This document shows positions 33,924 through 43,253 of a stretch of 51,082 bases of DNA, one piece after another (position 1 is the stretch's first letter; every line of letters begins with the position of its first letter). The stretch lies in assembly GCF_024623065.1 (NCBI RefSeq), contig NZ_JANJZR010000030.1, positions 1 through 51,082 on the forward strand, in the 5' to 3' direction. Position numbers and translations under genes: made by a program. Source of the stretch: Bacteroides acidifaciens (GTDB lineage: Bacteria; Bacteroidota; Bacteroidia; Bacteroidales; Bacteroidaceae). Below the pieces are notes generated by a model. It worked only from the letters and a program-made list of their open reading frames with translations, searched no databases and was not told the DNA's origin.

Positions 33924-36188
33924 TCACTTCAAATCAAAAAATATGCGTTGACCATGAACAAGTTCATCGTGTGTGATATGATATTTATTGAACTTCTTGC
34001 CATTCAATAACACCTTATTAATATATAGAGTGCCCGGTTGAGTACGATTAGTCTCAATCACCAATTCTTTTTCCTTATACCATTTTGGATTCAAACGAAT
34101 TGTGACCTTGTCAAATACCGGAGTCGTCAATGTATATTCGGGCAGTCCCGGACAATCCGGATAGAAACCTATCATGTTGAAAATAGCCCATGAGGACATT
34201 GTTCCTGTATCATCATTTCCCGGAATACCATCTGGTTTTGTTGTGAAATACTTATCCAACAGACGTTGAGTCTCTTTCTGTGTACGCCATTCTTCACCTT
34301 TAAAGTATGAGAATAAATGAGGATAGGCAATATCCGGTTCATTAGCCGGATCATAAAGTCCTTCGTCAAAAACCATTTGCAACTTATCGATAAAAGATTT
34401 CTTTCCACCCATCAATTTAGCGAGCCCATATACATCGTGGGGTACATAGAATGTATAGTTCCACGCACTACCTTCATGGAAACCGGGATTCGGCTCGAAA
34501 TTCTCTCCTTGTCTCGGATTAAACGGACTGTAAAAGGTTCCATCAGGAAGAATTGGACGGAATGTACCAAATTCTTTACTATAATAATGTTTATAGCCTA
34601 AAGAACGTTTATAGAACATTTCCGCATCTTTCTTTTTACCTAAAGCCTCAGCGAAGCGGGATAACGCAAAGTCTGCAATGTAATATTCCAACGCGTGGGA
34701 TACGGAATTGTCATACTGTTCACGAAGAGGTACATACCCTTTTGACATATAATCATCATTATCCGGGCGCATCAGATTCTCCGCTCCCGGCAAAGTCGCT
34801 GATTTGTACATTGCTTCGTAAGCCAAGTCAACATCAAAGTCACGCAATCCTTTCATCCAAGTATCTACAATTACCGGAATACTAGGGTCACCTTCCATCG
34901 TCAATGTCTCTCTTCCATATAATTCCCATTTAGGCAACCAGCCGTGTTCCCGATACATATCAAGCATGGTACGGACCATCTCCATCTGGCGTTCCGGATA
35001 AACCAAGGTCAGCAATTGATGAACATTGCGGTAGGTATCCCAAAGAGAAAATACCGTGTAGCGGTCTCCCTTTGTTGTCATAATCTTATCGCTTTCCATT
35101 GCCGGATATTCTCCGTTGACATCTTGCAGGATATTCGGATGAATCAACAAATGATAAAGTGCCGTATAAAATACTGTTTTCTGAGCATCTGTCCCGCCTT
35201 CTACAGTTATACGTGACAAATCATCATTCCATTTTGCACGTGCGTCAGCATGGATTTGCTCGAAATTCTTCCCCGATTGTTCACGGTCCAGATTCAAGCG
35301 GGCATTCTCTATGCTGACAAATGAAACTCCCATTTGCACTTCCACTTGTTCACCTTCTTCCGTATCGAAAGAAAAGTAAGTGCCGATGTCATCACCTGCT
35401 ATTTCTTTTCCATAACGGGTATACAATTTATACTTCCCTTGATCAGGATCCCATTCGGCTTCCACACCCGTCATCGGACGTTGCTTCTTCCAATATCCGG
35501 TTGCAGCAGGTGTCTTTTTAACCCGCATTACAAAATAAATAGGAAATACAGCCTGAGGATTATAACAAAATGTACCAAGCAATTTTACGCCTTCCACTTC
35601 ACTATCGCTTACACGACGAAGCATGGCACCGCTTTCATTCGTCAGTCCTTCTCCCAGATTCAACAATATATGACTTTTGCCTTTTGGGAAAGTAAAACGG
35701 GCAATACTAGTACGTGGAGTGGCAGACACTTCTGTCTTTACATTATACTTAGTCAGATAGTTGGAGTAATAACCCGGTGAAGCCTGTTCATCCTTATATT
35801 TACTGCCGTATTCTTTATAATCTACATTCAGTTCTCCGGTAGTGGGCATCAATAATAAGGAACCTAATTCAGGACAACCGACTCCACTCAGATTCACATG
35901 AGCATATCCGGTAAAGAAACAGTTGGTATATTCATAAGGCGTAGACCACCATCGGGCATCTTTGTCATACGTATTCTCAGAAGAGCCCATCACGTTGAAA
36001 GGAACCACAGACATCATGCCATTCGGACAGATTGCCCCTGGGTTGGTAGTTCCGAAATTAGTAGTTCCGATAAAAGGATCTACGTAATCTATTAAAAGAT
36101 TCTTTTTAGCAGGAGGGCTTCCCCCTTCCCCCGCATAAGCGGCAAGAAGGGAAAAAGCAAGTGTGTAAGTTAATATAATGCGTTTCAT
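33924..36188 (-). CDS. GH92 family alpha-mannosidase (N-glycan, BT1032-like)
   Basis: A 754-residue exported protein with a signal peptide ending about LLAAYA. The GH92 N-terminal beta domain begins at DYVDPFIGTTNFGTTNPGA, with the PNGMMSVVPF strand. The (alpha/alpha)6 barrel carries HEGSAWNYTFYVPHD with the conserved Glu, and GNDDTGTMSSWAIFNMIGFY with the Asp pair of the catalytic and calcium site. The family uses calcium to remove terminal alpha-mannose by inversion. In an N-glycan locus the likely substrates are the alpha-1,3/1,6 mannoses of the core. It starts 7 bases after the GH130 stop codon, its direct partner, since trimming by GH92 yields the Man-beta-1,4-GlcNAc that GH130 phosphorolyses. 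Confidence 0.9.
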   Translation of the reverse strand: MKRIILTYTLAFSLLAAYAGEGGSPPAKKNLLIDYVDPFIGTTNFGTTNPGAICPNGMMSVVPFNVMGSSENTYDKDARWWSTPYEYTNCFFTGYAHVNLSGVGCPELGSLLLMPTTGELNVDYKEYGSKYKDEQASPGYYSNYLTKYNVKTEVSATPRTSIARFTFPKGKSHILLNLGEGLTNESGAMLRRVSDSEVEGVKLLGTFCYNPQAVFPIYFVMRVKKTPAATGYWKKQRPMTGVEAEWDPDQGKYKLYTRYGKEIAGDDIGTYFSFDTEEGEQVEVQMGVSFVSIENARLNLDREQSGKNFEQIHADARAKWNDDLSRITVEGGTDAQKTVFYTALYHLLIHPNILQDVNGEYPAMESDKIMTTKGDRYTVFSLWDTYRNVHQLLTLVYPERQMEMVRTMLDMYREHGWLPKWELYGRETLTMEGDPSIPVIVDTWMKGLRDFDVDLAYEAMYKSATLPGAENLMRPDNDDYMSKGYVPLREQYDNSVSHALEYYIADFALSRFAEALGKKKDAEMFYKRSLGYKHYYSKEFGTFRPILPDGTFYSPFNPRQGENFEPNPGFHEGSAWNYTFYVPHDVYGLAKLMGGKKSFIDKLQMVFDEGLYDPANEPDIAYPHLFSYFKGEEWRTQKETQRLLDKYFTTKPDGIPGNDDTGTMSSWAIFNMIGFYPDCPGLPEYTLTTPVFDKVTIRLNPKWYKEKELVIETNRTQPGTLYINKVLLNGKKFNKYHITHDELVHGQRIFFDLK

Positions 36189-36195
36189 ATCTTTA

Positions 36196-37170
36196 TTAAA
36201 TGATGCTCGTTCGTTTCGTGAAATCGATAATCTCTTTTATATACCCGAAGGCCATACCTACAACCGTATCTGCAGCGCCATAATAAACAGCAACACGTTC
36301 ACCATCTTGCAAAGCAGCACAGGGAAATACGACATTAGGAACGTCACCCTGAAGTTCGTAAGGAGCAGCCGGACCAAGCAGATATTCACGTGTACGGTAA
36401 AGGACTTTTTCCGGATGATCTTTATCCAATATCGCAGAACCCATTGCATATCGAAAACCGTTGCAAGTAGTGATAACACCGTGATAGAAAAGCAACCATC
36501 CTTCATCTGTAAGGAAAGGTACTGAACCAGCACCAATCTTTGTACACTGCCAAGCGCTTTCCGGGAAAGGAGTCACTTTCATTACACAACGGTGTTCACC
36601 CCAATACTTCATATCCGGGCTATAGCTGATGTATATATCGCCAAACGGAGTATGTCCATTATCACTGGGACGACTCAACATCGCATACTTGCCATCGATC
36701 TTCTGCGGGAAAAGTACCCCGTTACGATTGAAAGGCAAGAAAGCATTCTCGCACTGGAAAAACTCCTTAAAGTCAAAAGTATAGGCAATACCAATCGTAG
36801 GACCATGATAACCATTACACCAAGTCACCCAATAACGGTCTTCAATCCATGTAACACGAGGGTCGTATTTATATTCCGACTCGATCATTTCCGTGTTGCC
36901 TGCTTTAAACTGAATAGGTTCATGATTGATATCCCAATGAATTCCGTCCTTACTAAAACCTGCAAAGATATTCATCTGTACAGCTTTGTTATCACAACGG
37001 AATACACCGGCAAAACCATCCTCAAAAGGAACAACAGCACTATTGAAAATACTATTAGATGAAGGAATATGATAACGTCCGATAACTGGATTTTGTGAGT
37101 AACGCCACATTACGTCCGTACATCCGACAGGACGATCTTCCCAAGGAATTTGAATCTTATTCATAATCAA
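36196..37170 (-). CDS. GH130 beta-1,4-mannosyl-N-acetylglucosamine phosphorylase (BT1033-like)
   Basis: A 324-residue cytoplasmic enzyme without a signal peptide. The five-bladed GH130 propeller is evident from [35 protein letters not shown] with Asp103 as the catalytic acid, [19 protein letters not shown] and [14 protein letters not shown]. The family phosphorolyses beta-mannosides to mannose-1-phosphate. The group found in N-glycan loci uses Man-beta-1,4-GlcNAc, the core left after GH18/GH163 and GH92 action. It stands between the MFS permease (15-base gap) and GH92 (7-base gap) in a single operon, consistent with import and then phosphorolysis. The start could be the ATG at 37170 or 37164. 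Confidence 0.9.
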   Translation of the reverse strand: MIMNKIQIPWEDRPVGCTDVMWRYSQNPVIGRYHIPSSNSIFNSAVVPFEDGFAGVFRCDNKAVQMNIFAGFSKDGIHWDINHEPIQFKAGNTEMIESEYKYDPRVTWIEDRYWVTWCNGYHGPTIGIAYTFDFKEFFQCENAFLPFNRNGVLFPQKIDGKYAMLSRPSDNGHTPFGDIYISYSPDMKYWGEHRCVMKVTPFPESAWQCTKIGAGSVPFLTDEGWLLFYHGVITTCNGFRYAMGSAILDKDHPEKVLYRTREYLLGPAAPYELQGDVPNVVFPCAALQDGERVAVYYGAADTVVGMAFGYIKEIIDFTKRTSII

Positions 37171-37185
37171 TGTTTTTTATATTAT

Positions 37186-38511
37186 TTATTTTTTTGAATC
37201 ATCATACGTAAAAGGTATGAAGTAAGTAATCAGAAAAGCAGGAATAGTCGCAATCAAGACATAAATAAAGAAGTTCCGATAGCCCAGCAAGTCACTAAGA
37301 TAGCCACTCGCCATTCCTGGAAACATTACTCCTAAGTTCATAATTCCTGATGCAAATGCATAATGCGACATCTGATGTTTTCCCGGAGCAATCTGTTGCA
37401 TCATAAACAATGTCAGTCCGACAAAACCAAAACCATATCCGAAATATTCCATCGTTATACATGTTCCTATCAGATACACGTCAGTAGGCTGTACAACTGC
37501 CAGGAAAGTATATGCGACAAACGGAAGATTAAATATACAACAAAGAGTAAAAAGTGTCTTCTTCAATCCGAACTTGGAGACATAAATACCTGCCAACAAA
37601 GAGCCAAGTACAAAAGCTGCAGAACCAAAAACTCCATTTAACGTACCAATCTCCGTCAAGGACAATCCTAACCCACCGACATCTCTTGAAGCACGCAGAA
37701 ATAACGGCGCAATCTTCATGATAAATCCTTCCGCCAGGCGATATAAAACAATAAAGCAGATATAATAGAAAATATGTTTCTTTGTTAAGAAGGCTTCAAT
37801 AACCGTCATCAATTCTCTTTCAATCTCTGACGTCGTTTTCTTCGTTGTTGACGGAATTTGTGAAGAGGGCAAAACTTTTATATGGTAGATGCCAATCAGC
37901 ACCATAATCGCTGCAATCACCGCAAAAATGATCATCCATGCAGATGTATATGCTCCTTTATTAGCTTCTATAGAAGCGCCTTCTATGGCTCCAAAATGTT
38001 CGGCCAATGCGCCTGCCATAGCAACCAATCCACCATTGGCAACTAATTTGGCTACATTATAAAAAGCACCTTGTACTCCAATATATTTCGCTTGATCTTC
38101 TTTGTTTAATTCGGCCATATACACACCGTCACAGGCTATATCGTGTGTTGCTCCACTAAAAGCTATTATAGCCATTGTAGAAATACTTATGGCAAAAAAG
38201 TAATCGAAGAATAAAGAAAAGGCTACTATACCAAACAAGATTCCACTCAGCAATTCTGTGACCAATACAAAGAATTTCTTTGTTCGATACATTTCAAGAA
38301 AAGGACTCCATAAGAATTTAAATGTCCAAGGTGCCATAATAAGGGAAGTCCACAAGGTGATTTGTGTATCGGAAATTCCCAAATCCTTAAACATGAATAC
38401 GGAAACCAGATTAATAGCAATAAAGGGAAGCCCCATTGCAAAATAAGCGGTAGGAACCCAGCAAGCCGGGCTGATAGACTTTTGTTGAGAAGCAGTTTTA
38501 TTCTGTTGCAT
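37186..38511 (-). CDS. MFS permease, AmpG-like, probable Man-GlcNAc importer (BT1034-like)
   Basis: A 441-residue inner-membrane protein with about 12 predicted helices and a cytoplasmic loop in the middle (SQIPSTTKKTTSEIERELM). The first half carries the AmpG-type features GISDTQITLWTSLIMAPWTFKFLW and the SGATHDIACDGVYMAEL segment. AmpG proteins bring cell-wall amino sugars into the cytoplasm. Here, with GH130 15 bases downstream, the substrate is most likely the N-glycan core disaccharide Man-GlcNAc or a derivative, which is inferred from context. GH163 is 97 bases upstream on the same strand. Confidence 0.85.
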   Translation of the reverse strand: MQQNKTASQQKSISPACWVPTAYFAMGLPFIAINLVSVFMFKDLGISDTQITLWTSLIMAPWTFKFLWSPFLEMYRTKKFFVLVTELLSGILFGIVAFSLFFDYFFAISISTMAIIAFSGATHDIACDGVYMAELNKEDQAKYIGVQGAFYNVAKLVANGGLVAMAGALAEHFGAIEGASIEANKGAYTSAWMIIFAVIAAIMVLIGIYHIKVLPSSQIPSTTKKTTSEIERELMTVIEAFLTKKHIFYYICFIVLYRLAEGFIMKIAPLFLRASRDVGGLGLSLTEIGTLNGVFGSAAFVLGSLLAGIYVSKFGLKKTLFTLCCIFNLPFVAYTFLAVVQPTDVYLIGTCITMEYFGYGFGFVGLTLFMMQQIAPGKHQMSHYAFASGIMNLGVMFPGMASGYLSDLLGYRNFFIYVLIATIPAFLITYFIPFTYDDSKK

Positions 38512-38608
38512 AAATCATAGTATATAGATAAAAAAAACATTTTTCTAACTCATCTATATATAATACAACTAAAAGGGAGAAACTACTAACGTCTCCCCCT
38601 ACTTTTTT

Positions 38609-40822
38609 TTATTTTATTATCACTTCGTCTATGAAAAACCATGAAGGATGCCCGACACCATAATGCCAGGTCGGACATTCTTTCGTTCCTGTAACTTCCA
38701 CTTTTACATAACGTGTCTTTATCGGCGTTGCAGATTCTGTCTTGACCCCACGGAATCCGACCTTACCGGAGCGTTCCTCTGCCAAATCAGTCGTGCCCCA
38801 CAAAGTATATTGTTCTCCATCCGTCGAATAAGAATAGGTAACTTGCAAAGGAAAGAGAATCCACGCCCCTATCTGATGTAAGAAATCTGTTTCTACACTA
38901 TGAATCTCCTTTTCTGCTCCTAAATCTATGATGAACGCACCATCGGTTCCTTCCCAGCCTACCCAACTGTCAACAAAAGTAGCTCCGCCAAACAGTCCGT
39001 CCACTAATGCCGTCTTTCCTATTTCTACATATTTTCCGGTAGGCGGAATAATATAAGAAACCTTGGCTCCTAATGCCAAACTCCGTTCGGTCTGCGGCAT
39101 ATAACGTTTACGGTATAGATCGCAGTACTCTATCGGTGAATTAGAACGTTCATTCAATGTAGGAACATTAAACTCTTTCACTCTCTCCTCAAAAAGTGTC
39201 AACTTTTTATCTATATCAGCTAAGTCTTTCACGGTTTCCGTACGCGCTATTTCCAACTCAGAATACTGAAGCGGCAAACGGGCACGCTGAACTCTTTTCA
39301 AGAATGTATCATTTGCTTCAACTGCTTTTTCCGCCAAGTCAAACAAATCATTGTAACGACGCATCAAGACCGGTTTCAACATTCCATATTTATGGGAGAC
39401 AGGCGAATCATAAATCCATAGTCTTTGTCCACTGCCAATCAACGCACCTTCCATCACTTTTATATATTGATAAAGATAAGGTGCAGCTTCGCCATAGTAG
39501 CCATGCAGAAAATGTTGCATTAATGAGTCTACATTAGCTTCCGGATTCCACATCAACTTCGACACCAGATAAGCACGCAACTCTGCAAAGTCTCCACCCC
39601 TGCTTCCTGCTATCTGAGAAAAGTGCATGGTGGCATGATTCTTCTTGAAAAGGCGGATATTATCCTGCAAGATATGGAAATTGGGGAATGGAGCAAGATA
39701 ATTATCAAAGTTAATACCATAATCCCAAACAAATATATTATCAGTTATAGCAGACCAGCCCTCCATTGCCTTCACAAATTGCTTACCTGAAGCATTCTCA
39801 GTCAATGTCACTTCGCGGTCACAATCAATATCACAAAGCATTATATTTACATTAGGCAATGGTTTCACATGCTTCGGCGGGTTCATTGTATATAAATAAG
39901 CCAAGGTAGAAAACTCCTTATCAGGAAAACGGGTAGCCAATTTATTCAAAAAGGTGATTATACTCCCTGACAATGCCCCTTCCCTATCATCAATAGCCTT
40001 ACATACATCACAAGTACAATTTGTATAGTTACCGTCATTCTGGCTTACAGACATAATGTGTTTATCAGGATTTGCCTTAAAAATAGAATCAACGCGTTGT
40101 GCTACAATCTCAAAGACTTCCGGGTTACTCAAGCACCACTGGCTAGCCTTTCCCGGATGACGCTTCCCCTTAAAATAAGAATAATATTCAGGATGTTCTT
40201 TTCCATAGACAGAGGAAGGTAATAATTTATCAAAAGTATGTACCCAGTAACCGGCAGCAAACACCTCATCAGGTTCTTCCAAGCGATTCCACCATTTATA
40301 GACGGAATCTGTACGGATGGCATAACACTGTGTCTGGCGATAACGGAAAGCCGGATTATCTGTTTTATTAATTAAAGGCAGAATTATCGTTTTTTGAGGA
40401 GTAAAAGAATATTCATTTTCTCCCCAGTAATCAACACCTAAGTATTGTTCTAATAGAGATACAATTCCATAAACAACACCGTTGTCCTTACCTGAAACTC
40501 TCAAGATACCATCTTTGGTGGAAATAGAGAATCCATCCTCTGTCACTTCTTGAGCAGTCTCTCCACCAATAAGGATATCTCCTTTTTGTGGAGTCTGATT
40601 TATGACAATAGGCAAAGTTTTACTTGTAATCTTTTGAAAGAAAGATTGAAAGAGATTAGCCGCTACCTTATTTACTTGGATGTCTTCTTTTAATATAATC
40701 TTTACTTTTGTTTTTCCGTCTTTTATTAAAAGCGTTTGGGCATATGCAAAGGACGTGCATATCCATGCACTCAAAAAGAACATTAGCGTTCTCAAAACCG
40801 GTTTTAGATTCATGTTTCTCAT
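38609..40822 (-). CDS. DUF4838 / GH163-type endo-beta-N-acetylglucosaminidase (BT1035-like)
   Basis: A 737-residue secreted protein with a signal peptide ending at SFAYAQ. About 25-140 is the small alpha/beta domain (VAANLFQSFFQKITSKTLPI, GVVYGIVSLLEQYLGVDYW). About 150-470 is a DUF4838 barrel with the SVSQNDGNYTNCTCDVC cysteine motif and FVWDYGINFDNYLAPFPN. A helical part follows, and about 610-737 is a discoidin-like beta domain (DSWVGWEGTDGAFIIDLGAE). DUF4838 proteins of this kind make up GH163, known as endo-beta-GlcNAcases on complex N-glycans; the family link is recalled, not searched. It heads the GH163-MFS-GH130-GH92 unit. The start may be the ATG at 40822 or 40813. Confidence 0.82.
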   Translation of the reverse strand: MRNMNLKPVLRTLMFFLSAWICTSFAYAQTLLIKDGKTKVKIILKEDIQVNKVAANLFQSFFQKITSKTLPIVINQTPQKGDILIGGETAQEVTEDGFSISTKDGILRVSGKDNGVVYGIVSLLEQYLGVDYWGENEYSFTPQKTIILPLINKTDNPAFRYRQTQCYAIRTDSVYKWWNRLEEPDEVFAAGYWVHTFDKLLPSSVYGKEHPEYYSYFKGKRHPGKASQWCLSNPEVFEIVAQRVDSIFKANPDKHIMSVSQNDGNYTNCTCDVCKAIDDREGALSGSIITFLNKLATRFPDKEFSTLAYLYTMNPPKHVKPLPNVNIMLCDIDCDREVTLTENASGKQFVKAMEGWSAITDNIFVWDYGINFDNYLAPFPNFHILQDNIRLFKKNHATMHFSQIAGSRGGDFAELRAYLVSKLMWNPEANVDSLMQHFLHGYYGEAAPYLYQYIKVMEGALIGSGQRLWIYDSPVSHKYGMLKPVLMRRYNDLFDLAEKAVEANDTFLKRVQRARLPLQYSELEIARTETVKDLADIDKKLTLFEERVKEFNVPTLNERSNSPIEYCDLYRKRYMPQTERSLALGAKVSYIIPPTGKYVEIGKTALVDGLFGGATFVDSWVGWEGTDGAFIIDLGAEKEIHSVETDFLHQIGAWILFPLQVTYSYSTDGEQYTLWGTTDLAEERSGKVGFRGVKTESATPIKTRYVKVEVTGTKECPTWHYGVGHPSWFFIDEVIIK

Positions 40823-40984
40823 GATTATTGTTAATGGTGTTATATAAAGAATACAACTAGATGAACTACAAGACTAAACCAAAGCCTGTTCTTTTAATGC
40901 TTATTAAGAATTTAGAGGTTAAACCTTCCTATATAATTAAAACAATCCTCAAACTCTGCATATTTCTTTACTATCAAGTACACA

Positions 40985-41021
40985 AAAAGTTCTCTTTATA
41001 ACTTTGATAAAGAGAACTTTT
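40985..41021. terminator. Two-way terminator between the two halves of the N-glycan locus
   Basis: Arms AAAAGTTCTCTTTAT (40985-40999) and its perfect complement (41007-41021) make a 15-bp stem with a 7-base loop and A/T tails on both sides. It lies downstream of the susC operon and upstream of GH163, so the two units are transcribed separately or by read-through. The rest of the 40823-41074 gap holds no gene. Confidence 0.85.
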
Positions 41022-41074
41022 ATTCATTTAAGAAAGACTCGTAAAATCAATCTTACATTACCTAATTCTTATAA

Positions 41075-42022
41075 CTACTCATTTTTCAATTCATAGACAT
41101 TAAATTCTGTAATATCTGTTCGTCCGCTTGTAGCAATCGTAAGAATCTGATATTTCAAATAACGAGTAGTTATAGGAGAAATAAATGTAATATTCTGTGC
41201 AGAACCAGATGTAGCTAAAGTACTTAATGATTTCCAAGTAATGCCATCTGTAGACTGGAATATTTCTACTTCTCTGGGAGCATACGCATTCCCCCAATGG
41301 TTTGTTTTTATACCGGCTAATACTTTAGCTTCTCCCAAATCAACAGTAAACCAAAACCCTACATTATCACGGGCAATATCTGAATTTCCACCGTCAATCA
41401 ACTTATCTCCTGAACCTTCAACCCCTTCTTCTACATTAATTATCCAACCTGAACGGTCACTAATAAGTTGGCCATTAGTAGGAATACCACCTTTTAAATT
41501 ACTATAAGCAGCTTTATTTATAACAACTGGCAAGGTACTCAAGCTGTTGCTAATTACTGTGTTTTTATCATTGGTGGTTACATTGCCAATTGATACATTG
41601 AAAGAAAAACTTGTTTTCTCCATGACACTGGCAAATATCGCCGGTTCAACTGTTGCAGTGATTTCTTCAGAAATCATCTGACCTTCTTTAAGGGTTACTT
41701 GTGAGGAACTTAAAGTAATCTGGTTTGCATCAAGCCCTTCGGTTTCACTATTTACACTTAATGTGACAACCATATCAGTGGAGACTGCTTTCTGTGTTTT
41801 TACAGTAAAAACCATTTTAATTTCATCTCCCCCAACCCCATTCGCATCATGGGTTAGATTGAACTTCTTTACATCCCCTGACAAATAGTCATTTCTCTGT
41901 AAAGACACATACGTAGCATTCCACTCATTAAAAACTTCTTCGTCATCACTACAGGAAGAGATGAAAGGGACAAACAAGCCGAGTAGAGTTGCTATTGATA
42001 ATGATTGAAATATATTTTTCAT
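41075..42022 (-). CDS. Surface lipoprotein, DUF1735-type domain plus discoidin (F5/8 C) domain
   Basis: About 315 residues. Lipobox FISSC is followed by SDDEE, a strong acidic surface-export signal. About 35-165 forms a DUF1735 / BT_3987-type beta domain (VTLSVNSETEGLDANQITLS, VTLKEGQMISEEITATVEP), and about 185-315 a discoidin domain (DNVGFWFTVDLGEAKVLAGI, REVEIFQSTDGITWKSLS, ITTRYLKYQI). It has no catalytic motif, so it is a likely cell-surface glycan-binding protein working with the GH18 and SusC/D. I start it at the ATG at 42022, which gives a compact signal peptide; the frame is open to 42034. It is last in the susC operon, 23 bases after the LamG lipoprotein. Confidence 0.82.
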   Translation of the reverse strand: MKNIFQSLSIATLLGLFVPFISSCSDDEEVFNEWNATYVSLQRNDYLSGDVKKFNLTHDANGVGGDEIKMVFTVKTQKAVSTDMVVTLSVNSETEGLDANQITLSSSQVTLKEGQMISEEITATVEPAIFASVMEKTSFSFNVSIGNVTTNDKNTVISNSLSTLPVVINKAAYSNLKGGIPTNGQLISDRSGWIINVEEGVEGSGDKLIDGGNSDIARDNVGFWFTVDLGEAKVLAGIKTNHWGNAYAPREVEIFQSTDGITWKSLSTLATSGSAQNITFISPITTRYLKYQILTIATSGRTDITEFNVYELKNE

Positions 42023-42045
42023 ATACACATACAATTAAATTATTA

Positions 42046-43245
42046 CTATTTCCATTCGGTAGCCTTATCCGTAGACAAAATACCGTCAATCCATGTAGGA
42101 GTAGCAGAAGTAGTTAAAGTATGCCCTTTACCGGTTGCATCTTCAAACACATTACCCTGTCCTTCATTGAAACGCCAATAGGCTTCCAATCCCACAGACT
42201 TAGGACTAACCTGAGTCATATTATTCTGAATCTGAGAAGCAGTACGAACTACAGACCAGATACGTGCCTCACTCATCAATATTTTACAGTTTCCCCATCT
42301 ACTATAAGAATCATCACCTAAACTGAACCAATTTACATCGGAGAAAGTTGTTGCTCCTGTTGGGATACTCAGTACCCCCGAATCAACTCCGTTTATGTAA
42401 AGTCGATAGCTGGAACCATCACAAACCAATGCCAGATGTTGCCATTCGTTTGGCTTGAAAGAATTACTTGGATTCAAATAAAGTCGGTTGCGTCCTACAA
42501 TCTGTACTAATGAGTGTGCCTTATAATTTTCATTATCACTTTGAGGGTCCTCAAAACGTAAAAGTATAAAGCTTGCATCATCTCCTCCGTTCTTAAATAC
42601 TGCACGGTCACGGTCAGCTGTGTTAGCTACCTGGAAACGAACCTCTATCGTATATTGGGAATATGTTTCAGGGGATTCTGTGAATTTATTAGCTTTTAAA
42701 CTAGGAGCACCAACGAACATCGGAGCTGAAAATTCGATAATACTTTCTGCCAAAATAACAAAAGTTCCAGTATTTTCCATCGGTGAAATACTTCCATCTT
42801 GTAACACCAGTTTAACAGGTAGTGCGTATGATTCTCCCGATTTCATCATTTCTTGGCTGAAAGCCTTCAAGGCAATAGAGAGAGCATCGGTCGCATATTG
42901 TCCGGCTTTCACTGTAATAGTCTCCGGTAATGTATAATAGCCTTCCGGCAACATTATATATCCTGTACCATTAATGTGATTATAAGCATCCAATACCGAT
43001 TGGTCTGTAACCAATTTATAATGATTGTCTGTAGAAGAAATATTACTAAGGTGTACATTTAAAGTCGTAAAACTTTCTCCAGTAGCCTGTACTGTCACTT
43101 TCTGGCTTGTGCCCGAAAGCGCTTCTTCAATATAAGCGTGTGTATCCAAGGTATCATATTTCGCATCTCCGCAACTTACGATACTTCCTAATCCTGCTAT
43201 TACTGCGAAGAAGCATAAGATTTTTATATAATTCATACGTTTCAT
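42046..43245 (-). CDS. Surface lipoprotein, DUF1735 domain plus laminin-G/concanavalin-like domain
   Basis: A 399-residue lipoprotein with lipobox SIVSC followed by GDAKYD. About 35-165 is a DUF1735 domain (LDAYNHINGTGYIMLPEGYY, TITVKAGQYATDALSIALK). About 190-390 is a LamG_3 jelly roll (QYTIEVRFQVANTADRD, NEWQHLALVCDGSSYRLYIN, EARIWSVVRTASQIQNNM, LEAYWRFNEGQGNVFEDATG). No catalytic residues are visible. It is a likely surface glycan- or glycoprotein-binding partner of the GH18 endoglycosidase directly upstream (8-base gap). Relatives sit at the same place in other Bacteroides N-glycan loci. The start could be the ATG at 43245 or 43236. Confidence 0.83.
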   Translation of the reverse strand: MKRMNYIKILCFFAVIAGLGSIVSCGDAKYDTLDTHAYIEEALSGTSQKVTVQATGESFTTLNVHLSNISSTDNHYKLVTDQSVLDAYNHINGTGYIMLPEGYYTLPETITVKAGQYATDALSIALKAFSQEMMKSGESYALPVKLVLQDGSISPMENTGTFVILAESIIEFSAPMFVGAPSLKANKFTESPETYSQYTIEVRFQVANTADRDRAVFKNGGDDASFILLRFEDPQSDNENYKAHSLVQIVGRNRLYLNPSNSFKPNEWQHLALVCDGSSYRLYINGVDSGVLSIPTGATTFSDVNWFSLGDDSYSRWGNCKILMSEARIWSVVRTASQIQNNMTQVSPKSVGLEAYWRFNEGQGNVFEDATGKGHTLTTSATPTWIDGILSTDKATEWK

Positions 43246-43253
43246 AGTTTACA